DNA from: AM-2324 sp042091035
Lineage (GTDB): Bacteria; Bacteroidota; Bacteroidia; Chitinophagales; Saprospiraceae
Assembly: GCA_042091035.1 (NCBI GenBank)
Contig: JBELIG010000001.1
Location: 55,292 to 119,291, forward strand
Direction: 5' to 3'
Length of the DNA stretch: 64,000 bases
Shown piece after piece: positions 43,213-52,158 of this stretch (position 1 is the first letter of the stretch; every line of letters starts with the position of its first letter). Under the pieces are notes generated by a model, which saw nothing but the letters and a program-made list of their open reading frames with translations, was not told the origin of the DNA and searched no databases. The position numbers were made by a program, and so were the translations under genes.

Positions 43213-44300
43213 TATAGTTGTTCAGGACCTTCTCCACACCAGTCTTTTATCCAAAATCCATCAACACAAAGATCTACCAACTGCTCTTCTATAAAAGGAC
43301 GAATTTCGTGAACAATGTTCTCTGGGTACAATAAGTGAATATTAGGACCAGCATCTAAACTAAAATAAACTGGATTGTTCGTTTCTTTTCGATATGCACG
43401 AACCCTATTTATAATCTCTAAAGAATTCGGGTGCATAAGTAAATAAGAAGGATTAGAGGCCATCATCAAGGCATGAAGAGTTAAGGCTTCATCTTCGGCA
43501 ATCTTTCCAAAACACTCTATGTCACCTTTACGCATAGCTACAAGTAAATCCTGTAGACGTCTGTTTGCTTGATCATACCTTGGACTTGCGAAAGCATTAT
43601 TCTCCATAAGCTGATGTCCTGCAGTAGAAGAAACAGATTTTTCATCTTTGCTTACTATAAGTATGTCGTCATGAAATGATTTGAAATCGTCGTGAACCTC
43701 CATACCATAAGGAATGGCAAATTCATCATCACTTCCGTTCACAAAGTCTGCTTTTCCCCACACAGACCAATGTGGAAAAACAGAACGAGCAGCAGACCCT
43801 GAGCCCAACCTCGACAAATAAGAAGCTTTACGATCAAATAGCAAGTCATCACTTAGCGAGCCGAATAGCTCATCCTCAATTGAGCAAAGACAAAGTGCTA
43901 AAGCTGACATTGATGATGCAGATGAAGCAATGCCTGCAGAATGTGGAAATGAATTCTCAGACTCTATATCCCATTTCAATTGTTTCAAAAACGGATATAC
44001 AGGCAAAAGCTTTTCAAAATAACTAGAAATCTTCTTCGCAAAAGCAGGCTGAGACTCCCCGTGAAACCTAAACGTTATATCAAATAAATCATCGTGATTC
44101 TCTCGAGCTTCGTATGAAACCTTGGTTTGCGTGAAGGCATTATTCAAGGTCATACTAATAGAAGGATTTCGGGGCAACTGGACACCATGTTTTCCCCAAT
44201 ACTTAACAATAGCTAAGTTTGAAGGGGATTTCCAGGTTACAGTCCCTGATCTCAACTTGTCCGATTCTACCAAAAGCTTTGAATTCGAGTAATCAATCAT
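43212..44300 (-). CDS. mvaD: Diphosphomevalonate decarboxylase
   Basis: 362 residues from ATG 44300 (a TTG two codons upstream is a less likely start). GHMP-kinase fold: SPSNLAIVKYWGKHG with PRNPSISMTL (substrate site), the phosphate-binding loop ENSFPHSAGIASSASSMSALA, and C-terminal YFSLDAGPNIHLLYP. It makes isopentenyl diphosphate from diphosphomevalonate with ATP, the last mevalonate-pathway step; its presence indicates that this organism uses mevalonate for isoprenoids. It is followed by the rhodanese gene with a one-base overlap and preceded by a terminator from the M1 peptidase gene. Confidence 0.92.
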   Translation of the reverse strand: MIDYSNSKLLVESDKLRSGTVTWKSPSNLAIVKYWGKHGVQLPRNPSISMTLNNAFTQTKVSYEARENHDDLFDITFRFHGESQPAFAKKISSYFEKLLPVYPFLKQLKWDIESENSFPHSAGIASSASSMSALALCLCSIEDELFGSLSDDLLFDRKASYLSRLGSGSAARSVFPHWSVWGKADFVNGSDDEFAIPYGMEVHDDFKSFHDDILIVSKDEKSVSSTAGHQLMENNAFASPRYDQANRRLQDLLVAMRKGDIECFGKIAEDEALTLHALMMASNPSYLLMHPNSLEIINRVRAYRKETNNPVYFSLDAGPNIHLLYPENIVHEIRPFIEEQLVDLCVDGFWIKDWCGEGPEQL

Positions 44301-44360
44301 CTGCAATAAATTTTCTGCAAGTTAGTAATTCAACAATCCTTAATTAAGTAATAACAACAT

Positions 44361-44390
44361 AAAAAAAGGGTTGTTAAAAACAACCCTTAT
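44361..44390 (-). terminator. Terminator after M1 peptidase gene
   Basis: On the minus strand AAGGGTTGTT, a short loop and AACAACCCTT are followed by seven Ts: a 10-bp perfect stem that separates the peptidase from mvaD. Confidence 0.9.
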
Positions 44391-44412
44391 ATAATTTTTA
44401 TTTTAATACGTT

Positions 44413-46758
44413 TTATTTTCCTTCCTCCTCTGCACGTTTAGCACGTTGCATTGGGTTTTCTCCTGAACCACCCCTTCTACTACGTCCCTTGTACAATTCG
44501 AATCTAGACATTTCCTTCCTTGCTGGATAATAATTATTACCAGTATCCACATCTGCTGTTTCCAGGAAAGGATCCAAACTTACTTGAGTAAGCTCTTTTT
44601 CAAAAGTAAATACCTTTGAAACCTCCGCTTGATCCATTCTCCAAATCTCCGCTGGTATTCTTACTTCTTGTGATGAGCCATCTTCAAAATCAAATTGTAG
44701 AATAACTGGCATTGGTATTCCTCCCAGGTTTTCTAAAGTAATTTCGTAAAAGTTATAACCACCGTCTATTAACTCCTTCTCGTCGTCAGACAAGCTGTTA
44801 TAGTAACGATTATATTCCTGTACATCAAGTATTGTATAATCAAGTGGATCATAAGTTGTATAGAAATCTACCAAACCCTTATCAACTTCGTTATAAACAG
44901 GCGCTTCTTGCGCATCATAACGAATCTCTGAAATATTTTTAGGTGCAGCATCACGCTCAGCCTTTTTAGCTACAGACTCCACTTCAGGGTTTTTTGTATC
45001 CAAAGCAAACCATTTAACATCGTTTATAGCTATATCTACATGATCATTTGTATAGAACCAAGATCTCCAGAACCAATCTAAATCTACCCCTGAGGCATCT
45101 TCCATCGTTCTAAAGAAATCAGCAGGTGATGGATGTTTCATCATCCATCTATTAGAGTATGTTTTGAATGCATGGTCAAACAACTCAGGCCCCATAACCG
45201 TTTCCCTTAAAATATTTAAAGCGGTTGCTGGTTTGCTATATGCATTATTACCAAATTGGAAAATGCTCTCCGAGTTAGTCATAATAGGCGAAATATTTGA
45301 CTTATCTCCACCCATATATCTTGTAATCTTATAAGCAGCACCACTTCTAGAAGGGTAACCTCTTTCGAACTGTTGCTCTGTTAGGTATTGAAGAAATGAA
45401 TTCAAACCTTCATCCATCCATGTCCATTGACGCTCATCAGAATTAACAATCATTGGGAAATAGTTATGACCCACCTCATGGATAATTACACCTATCATCC
45501 CATATTTTGTTCTAGCAGTATACGTTCCATCTTTTTCTGGACGTCCAAAATTAAAACATATCATAGGGTATTCCATTCCTATAGATGCAGCATGAATAGA
45601 CCAAGCAACAGGATAAGGATAATCAAATGTAAAGTGAGAATACCACTTTAATGTATGTGCAACTGCCTTAGTAGAGTATTGCTCCCAAAGCGGATTTCCC
45701 TCTTTTGGATACATAGACATAGCCATTACAGTAGTTCCATTCTGCTGCTTAACTGCCATAGCATCCCAAATAAACTTACGAGATGAGGCAAAAGCAAAAT
45801 CTCTAACATTCTCAGCCTTGAACCTCCAAGTCTTATTTTTAGTAGCTTTTGTTTTTTCGTTCTCCTCAGCCTCTGCTTGAGTTACGATAATCACAGGCTC
45901 TTCATATGCTGTACGGGCTTCCTCGAACCTTTTACGTTCTTGTGCCGTCAAAACATCCTTCTCATTAGTCAAAACACCAGTCGCTGAAACATAGTGATCT
46001 TCAGGAACAGTAATAGATACATCATAATCTCCAAAAACAAGCGCAAACTCACCTCTTCCTAAAAACTGTTTGTTTTGCCAACCTTCATTATCTGTATAGG
46101 TTGCCATTCTTGGAAAGAACTGAGCAATAGTATAAAGGTAGTTGTCATTTTCCTCGAAATACTCATAGCCAGACCTTCCACCAATAGCCATTCTGTCGTT
46201 GATGTTATACCACCATTTGATAGAAAAGCTAACATTGGCGCCAGGTTTCAGTGGACTATCTAAGTCAATTCGCATCATTGTCTTGTTGATCACATAGTTC
46301 ATCGCTTTGCCAGAGGCATCTTTCACATGATCTACTTTAAATCCTCCATCATAGTCGGAATACTCCGGACCCATAGCTGATTTCAACTGCCTAAGCGACG
46401 ACCTTTCACTTATTGAGGAAGTCTGAATCTTATACGTATCACTGTCCTTAGCACGAACATTCTGGTCTAGTTGAACCCATAAATAAGTCAACACATCCGG
46501 CGAATTATTGGTATACTTGATAGTTTCTTCTCCATAAACACGCTGATTACCATCATCAAGCGTGATTTTCATGTTATAATCGGCCTTTTGCTGCCAATAT
46601 TCGTGCCCAGGAGCCCCAGAAGCGGCCCTGTATGCGTTTGGAGTTGGAAGAACATCATACAATTGTCTAAATCGATTGTCATTTGTATTTGTTTCTCTCT
46701 GAGCAAACACACTAGTGCCAATGATTAAGGCAAAGAAAACTAGGGAAAACTGTTTCAT
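44413..46758 (-). CDS. M1-family metallopeptidase, secreted
   Basis: 781 residues. Signal peptide 1-19/20 (ending TSVFAQ). The gluzincin active site is HEVGH (427-431) with the third zinc ligand Glu450 in WMDEGLN, exactly 18 residues between. The exopeptidase GxMEN motif is replaced by GMEYP (~394-398), as in a distinct Bacteroidota M1 subgroup, so substrate choice may differ from classic aminopeptidases. A beta-rich N-terminal domain (~55-280) precedes the catalytic core. The C-terminal ~180 residues include a beta domain. It probably acts in the periplasm or outside. The parS-type palindrome lies 19-38 bp upstream of its ATG. Confidence 0.88.
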   Translation of the reverse strand: MKQFSLVFFALIIGTSVFAQRETNTNDNRFRQLYDVLPTPNAYRAASGAPGHEYWQQKADYNMKITLDDGNQRVYGEETIKYTNNSPDVLTYLWVQLDQNVRAKDSDTYKIQTSSISERSSLRQLKSAMGPEYSDYDGGFKVDHVKDASGKAMNYVINKTMMRIDLDSPLKPGANVSFSIKWWYNINDRMAIGGRSGYEYFEENDNYLYTIAQFFPRMATYTDNEGWQNKQFLGRGEFALVFGDYDVSITVPEDHYVSATGVLTNEKDVLTAQERKRFEEARTAYEEPVIIVTQAEAEENEKTKATKNKTWRFKAENVRDFAFASSRKFIWDAMAVKQQNGTTVMAMSMYPKEGNPLWEQYSTKAVAHTLKWYSHFTFDYPYPVAWSIHAASIGMEYPMICFNFGRPEKDGTYTARTKYGMIGVIIHEVGHNYFPMIVNSDERQWTWMDEGLNSFLQYLTEQQFERGYPSRSGAAYKITRYMGGDKSNISPIMTNSESIFQFGNNAYSKPATALNILRETVMGPELFDHAFKTYSNRWMMKHPSPADFFRTMEDASGVDLDWFWRSWFYTNDHVDIAINDVKWFALDTKNPEVESVAKKAERDAAPKNISEIRYDAQEAPVYNEVDKGLVDFYTTYDPLDYTILDVQEYNRYYNSLSDDEKELIDGGYNFYEITLENLGGIPMPVILQFDFEDGSSQEVRIPAEIWRMDQAEVSKVFTFEKELTQVSLDPFLETADVDTGNNYYPARKEMSRFELYKGRSRRGGSGENPMQRAKRAEEEGK

Positions 46759-46776
46759 TGTTGAGAGTTAATCAAT

Positions 46777-46796
46777 ATTGTTCCACGTGGAACAAT
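46777..46796. other. parS-type ParB-binding site (20-bp perfect palindrome)
   Basis: TGTTCCACGTGGAACA (46779-46794) matches the bacterial parS consensus TGTTnCACGTGnAACA at every fixed position, and two further base pairs on each side are symmetric. parS sites usually cluster around the replication origin, where ParB loads and spreads to organise and segregate the chromosome. The site lies in the 65-bp gap between two genes, so it could also touch expression of the M1 peptidase. Confidence 0.88.
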
Positions 46797-46823
46797 CCTT
46801 GTATTTAATTAAAAAAAATAATA

Positions 46824-47744
46824 TTAATATTTATAAACCCCTTCGTGGTTGTGCTTAAGAAACAAAGCGCTACTCCCTTTAAAGCCTTTTACTTTACAAT
46901 CAGCGTTAAACTCGTCAGCTAATTCAGAAGCTTTGAAGGAATTGGTAGCCACAGCCACTAGTCCTCGATTGTCTTTAGCAGGCCTAAACAAGGTATTAAT
47001 ACCATAAGTCTTGGCTTTTTCTGCGAAGGAAGTTTCAAAAGTATCTAAAGATAAGTTTTCGAGACTAAAATTCGCTTCACTAAATGCAAGAAATAAGTCT
47101 AAATTTGACTTATATAGGATTAAAGCCAATTGAGTAGTCAGATTAATTAAATTATCTACACTCCGACGCTCTACTGGAGACTCAGAATCCAAGGGCTTCT
47201 TGGGCCCTACACACAATACAGAAGAAAAGCCCTGAGGAAAACTTATTCTCTGATATTCTTTAATAGAAGAGCCATTATACCCGACTATCATTCCACCGAT
47301 TAAAGAACAAGCCAAACTGTTGTAAGTTTTACCGTCTAACTTATCTTCGAGGCAGTCTCTCGTATAATCAAACAAATCCCTTTGTTCCAATGATCGTTTA
47401 TTGAAAACATTGAAAGCAACAACAACCGCAGCTAATACAGGGCCTACCACATTTATATCAGTATCTGTTGGGATTTTGTTGTAAACCTCTAACCTAAATG
47501 CCGATTTCAGACCAGATCTCCAAGGAAACTCCTCCCAAAGCTTAGTTATATAGGAATTTAAATCAGATTTATCTGAAGGGTTTTTAAAACCATAAAACAG
47601 CAGTTCATTCTCATTATCCCCACTATTTTTGGGAGTATGCACGATATCAATTCCTATTGATTCAACTGCATAAGATAGGGCAGAGGTCGAAAAACCGAAA
47701 TTGGAAATAGAAGCAGGGGAAAAATACTTAGTGCCAGCATTCAT
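46824..47744 (-). CDS. Degenerate GHMP-kinase (homoserine kinase-like) protein
   Basis: 306 residues. The N-terminus FSPASISNFGFSTSALSYAV aligns with the homoserine-kinase start (PASxxNxGxGFDxLGxAL), and GGMIVGY resembles the central GGM strand. However, the ATP-binding loop normally reading P-x-GSGLGSSA is here IPTDTDINVVGP, with none of the Gly/Ser residues, and the C-terminal GxSGxGPTxFA motif has become DNRGLVAVATN. Length and motif order fit ThrB, but catalysis is doubtful. It may be a pseudo-kinase with a regulatory or binding role, or a diverged family. It follows ybeY by 55 bp and precedes the parS gap. Confidence 0.55.
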   Translation of the reverse strand: MNAGTKYFSPASISNFGFSTSALSYAVESIGIDIVHTPKNSGDNENELLFYGFKNPSDKSDLNSYITKLWEEFPWRSGLKSAFRLEVYNKIPTDTDINVVGPVLAAVVVAFNVFNKRSLEQRDLFDYTRDCLEDKLDGKTYNSLACSLIGGMIVGYNGSSIKEYQRISFPQGFSSVLCVGPKKPLDSESPVERRSVDNLINLTTQLALILYKSNLDLFLAFSEANFSLENLSLDTFETSFAEKAKTYGINTLFRPAKDNRGLVAVATNSFKASELADEFNADCKVKGFKGSSALFLKHNHEGVYKY

Positions 47745-47799
47745 AGGTGTCTATATTAATTATGATGCCAAAAATACTAAAACGGGAAGTAAATAATAC

Positions 47800-48273
47800 C
47801 TAAACAGGCTTATAAAGACTAAGGCTTTTATCTTCTTGCTTCCGCATAAGCTCGGACTCCTGTTTCGTCTTGTCTGGATAACCAATTAAGTGTAATAACC
47901 CATGGACTAAGACTCGTCTTAACTCAGTATCAAAATCAACATCAAGAGCAATTGCATTTTCTCTTACTCGATCAACAGAAATATATATCTCTCCATTAAT
48001 AAAAGCATCTTCGGCATTGCCAAGATCAAATGTTATTATATCTGTCAGTGTGTCGTGATTCAGAAAATCAAGGTTAATTTTATGAAGAAACACATCTGAG
48101 CAAAAAATATAATTTAAATCTATAATTTGATTGTTCTCTAATTCTGCGACAGCGCTAAGCCACTTAGAGATATTCTTTTGACTTATGTCATTAAAAACGA
48201 AGTCTATTTCCTCCACATGGTAAGAAATAGACTGATTATTATCTTCTAAAGCAGAAAGATCAGGAAAGTCCAC
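47800..48273 (-). CDS. ybeY: Endoribonuclease YbeY
   Basis: 157 residues from GTG 48273; no ATG precedes the family sequence. The catalytic metal motif is VHGLLHLIGYPDKTK, with two histidines as in the canonical HGxLHLxGYxH; the third position is not histidine but Asp/Lys, as in other Bacteroidota members I recall. LTDIITFDLGN and GEIYISVDRV match the core. YbeY processes 16S rRNA ends and helps ribosome quality control. It lies 16 bp after the anti-sigma-type ATPase gene and 55 bp before the GHMP-like gene in the same direction. Confidence 0.9.
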   Translation of the reverse strand: MDFPDLSALEDNNQSISYHVEEIDFVFNDISQKNISKWLSAVAELENNQIIDLNYIFCSDVFLHKINLDFLNHDTLTDIITFDLGNAEDAFINGEIYISVDRVRENAIALDVDFDTELRRVLVHGLLHLIGYPDKTKQESELMRKQEDKSLSLYKPV

Positions 48274-48289
48274 TTATTTTAATTTTCGT

Positions 48290-48727
48290 TTAAATATCAA
48301 ACTCTAACTCAACAGTGCGGCCACTGTCGGAGTAATTTAACTCATCTGCCAAAGCTTTCATAATATGAACGCCTCTTCCTCCGCAAGTAAGTATGTTTTC
48401 TGGAGAGGTTGGGTCAGGAACGGCGTCGTAATCGAATCCATTACCTTCATCACTTACCCGAAAATACAAACGACTTTCGTCTCCGACAAACTCTACAGCT
48501 ACATGTTTCGAAGCATCAAATTTATTACCATGGCGTACGGCATTAGTAATAGCTTCAGTCAAGCTTACTAGAATTTCTCCAAACTTTTCTTGGTTTAAAT
48601 TAAAAGGTTTGATAAGATTACGCAGATCTCCTTCAATAGTATTGAAAGAATCCTGATTAGATTCCAGCTGAAAGTTGCTAGCACTTTTACTGGAATTCAA
48701 AGACTCCTTTGAATTAGAAAGCAACAT
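48290..48727 (-). CDS. Anti-sigma-type serine/threonine ATPase (HATPase, RsbW-like)
   Basis: 145 residues. After a Ser-rich N-terminus (~1-30), the GHKL ATPase motifs are present: LVSLTEAITNAVRHGNKFD (N box), VSDEGNGFDY (G1 box) and GGRGVHIMKALADEL (G2 box). Proteins of this short type bind or phosphorylate anti-sigma antagonists, as RsbW/SpoIIAB do, but here no sigma or antagonist gene is adjacent. It lies ~100 bp after DUF4175 and 16 bp before ybeY on the same strand. The partner is unknown. Confidence 0.85.
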   Translation of the reverse strand: MLLSNSKESLNSSKSASNFQLESNQDSFNTIEGDLRNLIKPFNLNQEKFGEILVSLTEAITNAVRHGNKFDASKHVAVEFVGDESRLYFRVSDEGNGFDYDAVPDPTSPENILTCGGRGVHIMKALADELNYSDSGRTVELEFDI

Positions 48728-48827
48728 GTATAAGAGTTAAAGATTTTTAAGTAGACTAAGACTTAAGCAATTTGTAAAAAATTCTGCAATTTGTCAAGTC
48801 TCCGTCACCAATATAGATAACATGTAT

Positions 48828-51800
48828 TTAACTTTTTTCCTTAACATACTCGTCTGTAAGCATCCTGTAAAACGGTTTAAGGTTTGGTGAGGTAGACTTA
48901 TACAAATTCAAGGACTTTTCTTTTGCTCTTAAATACTCTTCTAGAGCTGGGGGCAACTCGTTCTTATATTGATCTGCTGATTTAGACTTCCGTTGCTCAT
49001 CATATTCTTGCTCTCGCTCAGCCTTTTCGTGCTCGAGTAATCTAGTAAGAATATCCTCTTGGCGTTTCATCATTTCATTTGTAAGTCTTTTATTAACCAG
49101 CTGCTTTTCTTGCTCATTCATTTGATCAATAATTTGCTGCAGTTCCTGACTTCCTTTTCCTTGTTCACGCATTTTCTTCTGCTTGGCTTCTAAGGCTTTT
49201 CGCAGGGCAGCTTGTCTAGCGGCCATCTCCGCAAAATCCTTAGCGTTCATGCCCTCTCCTTCCTCACCTTCTCCTTCTTTGCCTTCCTTACCGTCTTTCA
49301 TTTGCTTATTAAGCCCTTTCTGTCCTTCTGAAATCTTATCTGAGGGTTTCATTCCTTTACCTCCTGGGTTGTCGCACATTTGAGCACCTGGCATCATTGA
49401 GGACATGTCTTGTTGCATTTGCTTCATAACATCACTAAGCATAACTGCAAGATCATTAAGGTTCTTCATAACCGTTTGCTGAGCGACAGCTGCTTCACCA
49501 ATCTTGCGTTCCTCTAAATCACCAATAGACCCTTCAATATTGTTGTTGATAAGACCTACTTTCTCCACAATAAAGGTCTCTATCTGAAACAAGCGTTTGC
49601 TTAAAGCCATAAGGCTATCCTCTACAATCTGAAAATCCTTTTCTATCTTGAATTGATCTTGAACGAGCTCAACATATCTAGGCGTATTAATTGTTGTGCT
49701 TCCAAACAAATCTAAAAGATCTTCTTGTTGAAAAGACAATCCCACAATGTTTTCCAAAAGCTGTCTCAAAGCATCCATGTCTTCTGACATCTGCTCTTGT
49801 TGCTGAGATTGCATACTCATAGACATAGATGCTGCTTTTTCGCGCATCTTTTCAGCTGCACTTTTTTGCTTTTCAGCTGCTTCTTTGTTTTGCTCCTGAT
49901 TAAGTTGCTCTTGACTCTCCTGCATGTCTTGCTTTATGGATTCGTTCCCTTCATCAAGCATGTCCATGTCCATGGGCTTTTCAAGTTCTTTATTCTTCTC
50001 TTTTATATCGTCTAATGATTCCTCTAGTTTTTCGAATTCTTTCTGTAACTCTTCTTGTTTTTTGCTCAATTCTTCATTGGAAGATTCTTGCTTCTTTGTC
50101 TCTTCAGCCAAGGCCTCCTCTTTATCGGCTAGTTCTTCAAGCTTATCAACAGCCTGCTCCATCTCATACTCTAACTCGAGTTGTTTAAAAAGCTCCAGCA
50201 TCCGCTCCATTTCTTTTTCCATGTCTTCATCAGAGTTCTCAAAATCCTCAAGTTTCTCCAATGCTTCGTCTTTCTCCAGCTTCTCCATTAACTCTTGAAT
50301 GTCCTCCATAAGTTTTTGCATCTCCTCGTCGAGTAGCTCTTCAAACATCTCCTCCAGCTTCTCCTGTTTCTCTTCTATTTCCTCAGAGGGCTCATTGAAT
50401 TCTTCTTGATTCTCTCTGTTCTCTTCAAAAGCGTCTTTTGCTTCGTTGATCTTTTCCTCGATCTTTTTCTGTTCCTCAAGTAGCTTTTCTAATTCCTTTT
50501 TGTCTTGCCAATCAGCTTCTTTTTTTTGTAGAAGTTTCTCTTTAAGGTCTTTTGCTTTTTTCTGTATTCGCTTACTATCTTTTATCGCTTCCTCTAGTTT
50601 GTCTTTGATTAATTCCTCTTTCTCGTCTTCTTGCTTTTTAAACTCATCAACACTAGGCATTTTATAAATCATATTTCTCGTACGAGTAGATTTAGATCCA
50701 TTGATAGCATCGTTATCCCATATCTCGAAATAATAAACTACTTGCTCACCAGGAAGAAGTTTGGCATCAGAAATATTCCAGTTATAACTATACCCCTCAG
50801 ACCTGCCTGAAACACCATCTATGGGCTCACGGCTAAGGGTCTTTTGAACACCCTTTTGATCCAATACTTGATATACAAATTCAATGCGTTTAATACCGTA
50901 ATCATCCGTTCCTTCACCTATAAAATACTTTTGCTTAGTGTTCACGGAGTCAACAAAAACCTCAAGCTCTATCTGTGGATACTTATCCTTTACGGTATTT
51001 ATAAAATAACTAAGCGAATCGGCTATGCCTAAATCTTCACTCCCTAGAAAAACATCATAAACACTTGATTTATAAGCTTTTAAACTTATTGAAAAGTAAT
51101 TTTCTCCTTTTCTATCTGCTTTCACTAGTTCCTCCTTGTTAAAGGAAAAGAAAACTTCGTTACTGTTTTTAGTATCAAAATCCCACCGTATTGATGTTCC
51201 TACAGGAACAAACAGATCTCCTACTGCAGATATTTTCTCATCTTTTTGTTTGGTATATGCAGGGTAGTCAAGGTATACATCGAAATTAGCAATGCTAGGC
51301 TTTAATAAAACGTCCAAATCAAATGACTTAGAGCGCACCTCGCCAGATACAAACTTGAATTGTTTACCCTTTTGGACATTCTTTATTGTAAAAGCAAACT
51401 CGTCTTGTCCGGTTCTATCCATCTTATAAGAAAAATCATCTACCTCTACATAAACATCTGAAGGCACTGAAGTACCGACTGTTTTTACTTGTAAAGAATA
51501 ATCTTCAAACTGAACAACATCAAGGGATTTATTCAGTAAGTAAAAGTTAAATGGCATTGGTTTTTCATACTCCTTGTTAGGATTAACAAGCCTTGTTGTT
51601 GAATCTGCTATCAAAGAGGGATCTGCAAATAAAAGAATTAGCAGAAACAGAAATGGAGGAAGGGCATATTTTAGGTACTTTCTGTTTTTATTTAAGTCAA
51701 TTGCTTTTGGAAAGGATATAAGTTTTATTTCATCAGACTTTTGCTCTACACCTGCCAGCAACAAGGAATTATCATTTTGTCCACTTGCCTGATCTCTAAG

Positions 51801-52139
51801 CTGAAGAATATTAAGCAACTTATCCTGAACAGACTCAAAGTGCTCACCGACAATAGATGCTGCTTGTTCATGAGAGATTAACCTTCCTAGTTTAAAATAT
51901 TTTGTTAGCGGTACCACTACCCAAACAGCCAAAGTTGTAAAGATGCTCAGCACTAAAAACACTAGTAACCCTAAACGAATACCATTGCTGAAATAAAACT
52001 TATACTCTAAAAAATTGATCAGCAAATAAAACGGTATAGCAAAGGCAAGAAAAAACAAACTTCCTTTGATAGCCTTATTCAAATAATACTTTCGAATAAA
52101 TTTGTCTAAATTTTCTATTAGATTATTATATGCTGACAT
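48828..52139 (-). CDS. DUF4175 membrane protein with very long coiled coil
   Basis: 1103 residues. Membrane helices lie at ~25-45, ~56-78 and ~153-172 near the N-terminus. Residues ~180-500 form beta-rich segments, matching the DUF4175 pattern as I remember it (EQAASIVGEHFESVQDKLLNILQL near residue 90). Residues ~500-870 are a highly charged Glu/Lys/Gln coiled coil with runs such as EKLEEMFEELLDEEMQ, and a Met/Gln-rich and Gly-rich region follows (~880-1000) before a basic C-terminus. It is probably an inner-membrane protein with a large periplasmic or cytoplasmic rod. Function is unknown. It follows the second M1 peptidase gene by 19 bp. Confidence 0.8.
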   Translation of the reverse strand: MSAYNNLIENLDKFIRKYYLNKAIKGSLFFLAFAIPFYLLINFLEYKFYFSNGIRLGLLVFLVLSIFTTLAVWVVVPLTKYFKLGRLISHEQAASIVGEHFESVQDKLLNILQLRDQASGQNDNSLLLAGVEQKSDEIKLISFPKAIDLNKNRKYLKYALPPFLFLLILLFADPSLIADSTTRLVNPNKEYEKPMPFNFYLLNKSLDVVQFEDYSLQVKTVGTSVPSDVYVEVDDFSYKMDRTGQDEFAFTIKNVQKGKQFKFVSGEVRSKSFDLDVLLKPSIANFDVYLDYPAYTKQKDEKISAVGDLFVPVGTSIRWDFDTKNSNEVFFSFNKEELVKADRKGENYFSISLKAYKSSVYDVFLGSEDLGIADSLSYFINTVKDKYPQIELEVFVDSVNTKQKYFIGEGTDDYGIKRIEFVYQVLDQKGVQKTLSREPIDGVSGRSEGYSYNWNISDAKLLPGEQVVYYFEIWDNDAINGSKSTRTRNMIYKMPSVDEFKKQEDEKEELIKDKLEEAIKDSKRIQKKAKDLKEKLLQKKEADWQDKKELEKLLEEQKKIEEKINEAKDAFEENRENQEEFNEPSEEIEEKQEKLEEMFEELLDEEMQKLMEDIQELMEKLEKDEALEKLEDFENSDEDMEKEMERMLELFKQLELEYEMEQAVDKLEELADKEEALAEETKKQESSNEELSKKQEELQKEFEKLEESLDDIKEKNKELEKPMDMDMLDEGNESIKQDMQESQEQLNQEQNKEAAEKQKSAAEKMREKAASMSMSMQSQQQEQMSEDMDALRQLLENIVGLSFQQEDLLDLFGSTTINTPRYVELVQDQFKIEKDFQIVEDSLMALSKRLFQIETFIVEKVGLINNNIEGSIGDLEERKIGEAAVAQQTVMKNLNDLAVMLSDVMKQMQQDMSSMMPGAQMCDNPGGKGMKPSDKISEGQKGLNKQMKDGKEGKEGEGEEGEGMNAKDFAEMAARQAALRKALEAKQKKMREQGKGSQELQQIIDQMNEQEKQLVNKRLTNEMMKRQEDILTRLLEHEKAEREQEYDEQRKSKSADQYKNELPPALEEYLRAKEKSLNLYKSTSPNLKPFYRMLTDEYVKEKS

Positions 52140-52158
52140 ATTTGCTTGATTATTCTAT

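Noticed and set aside
49797..50667. Long Ser/Phe-rich open frames opposite the DUF4175 gene
   Set aside because: They mirror the Glu/Lys-rich coiled-coil codons on the other strand and have no independent support.
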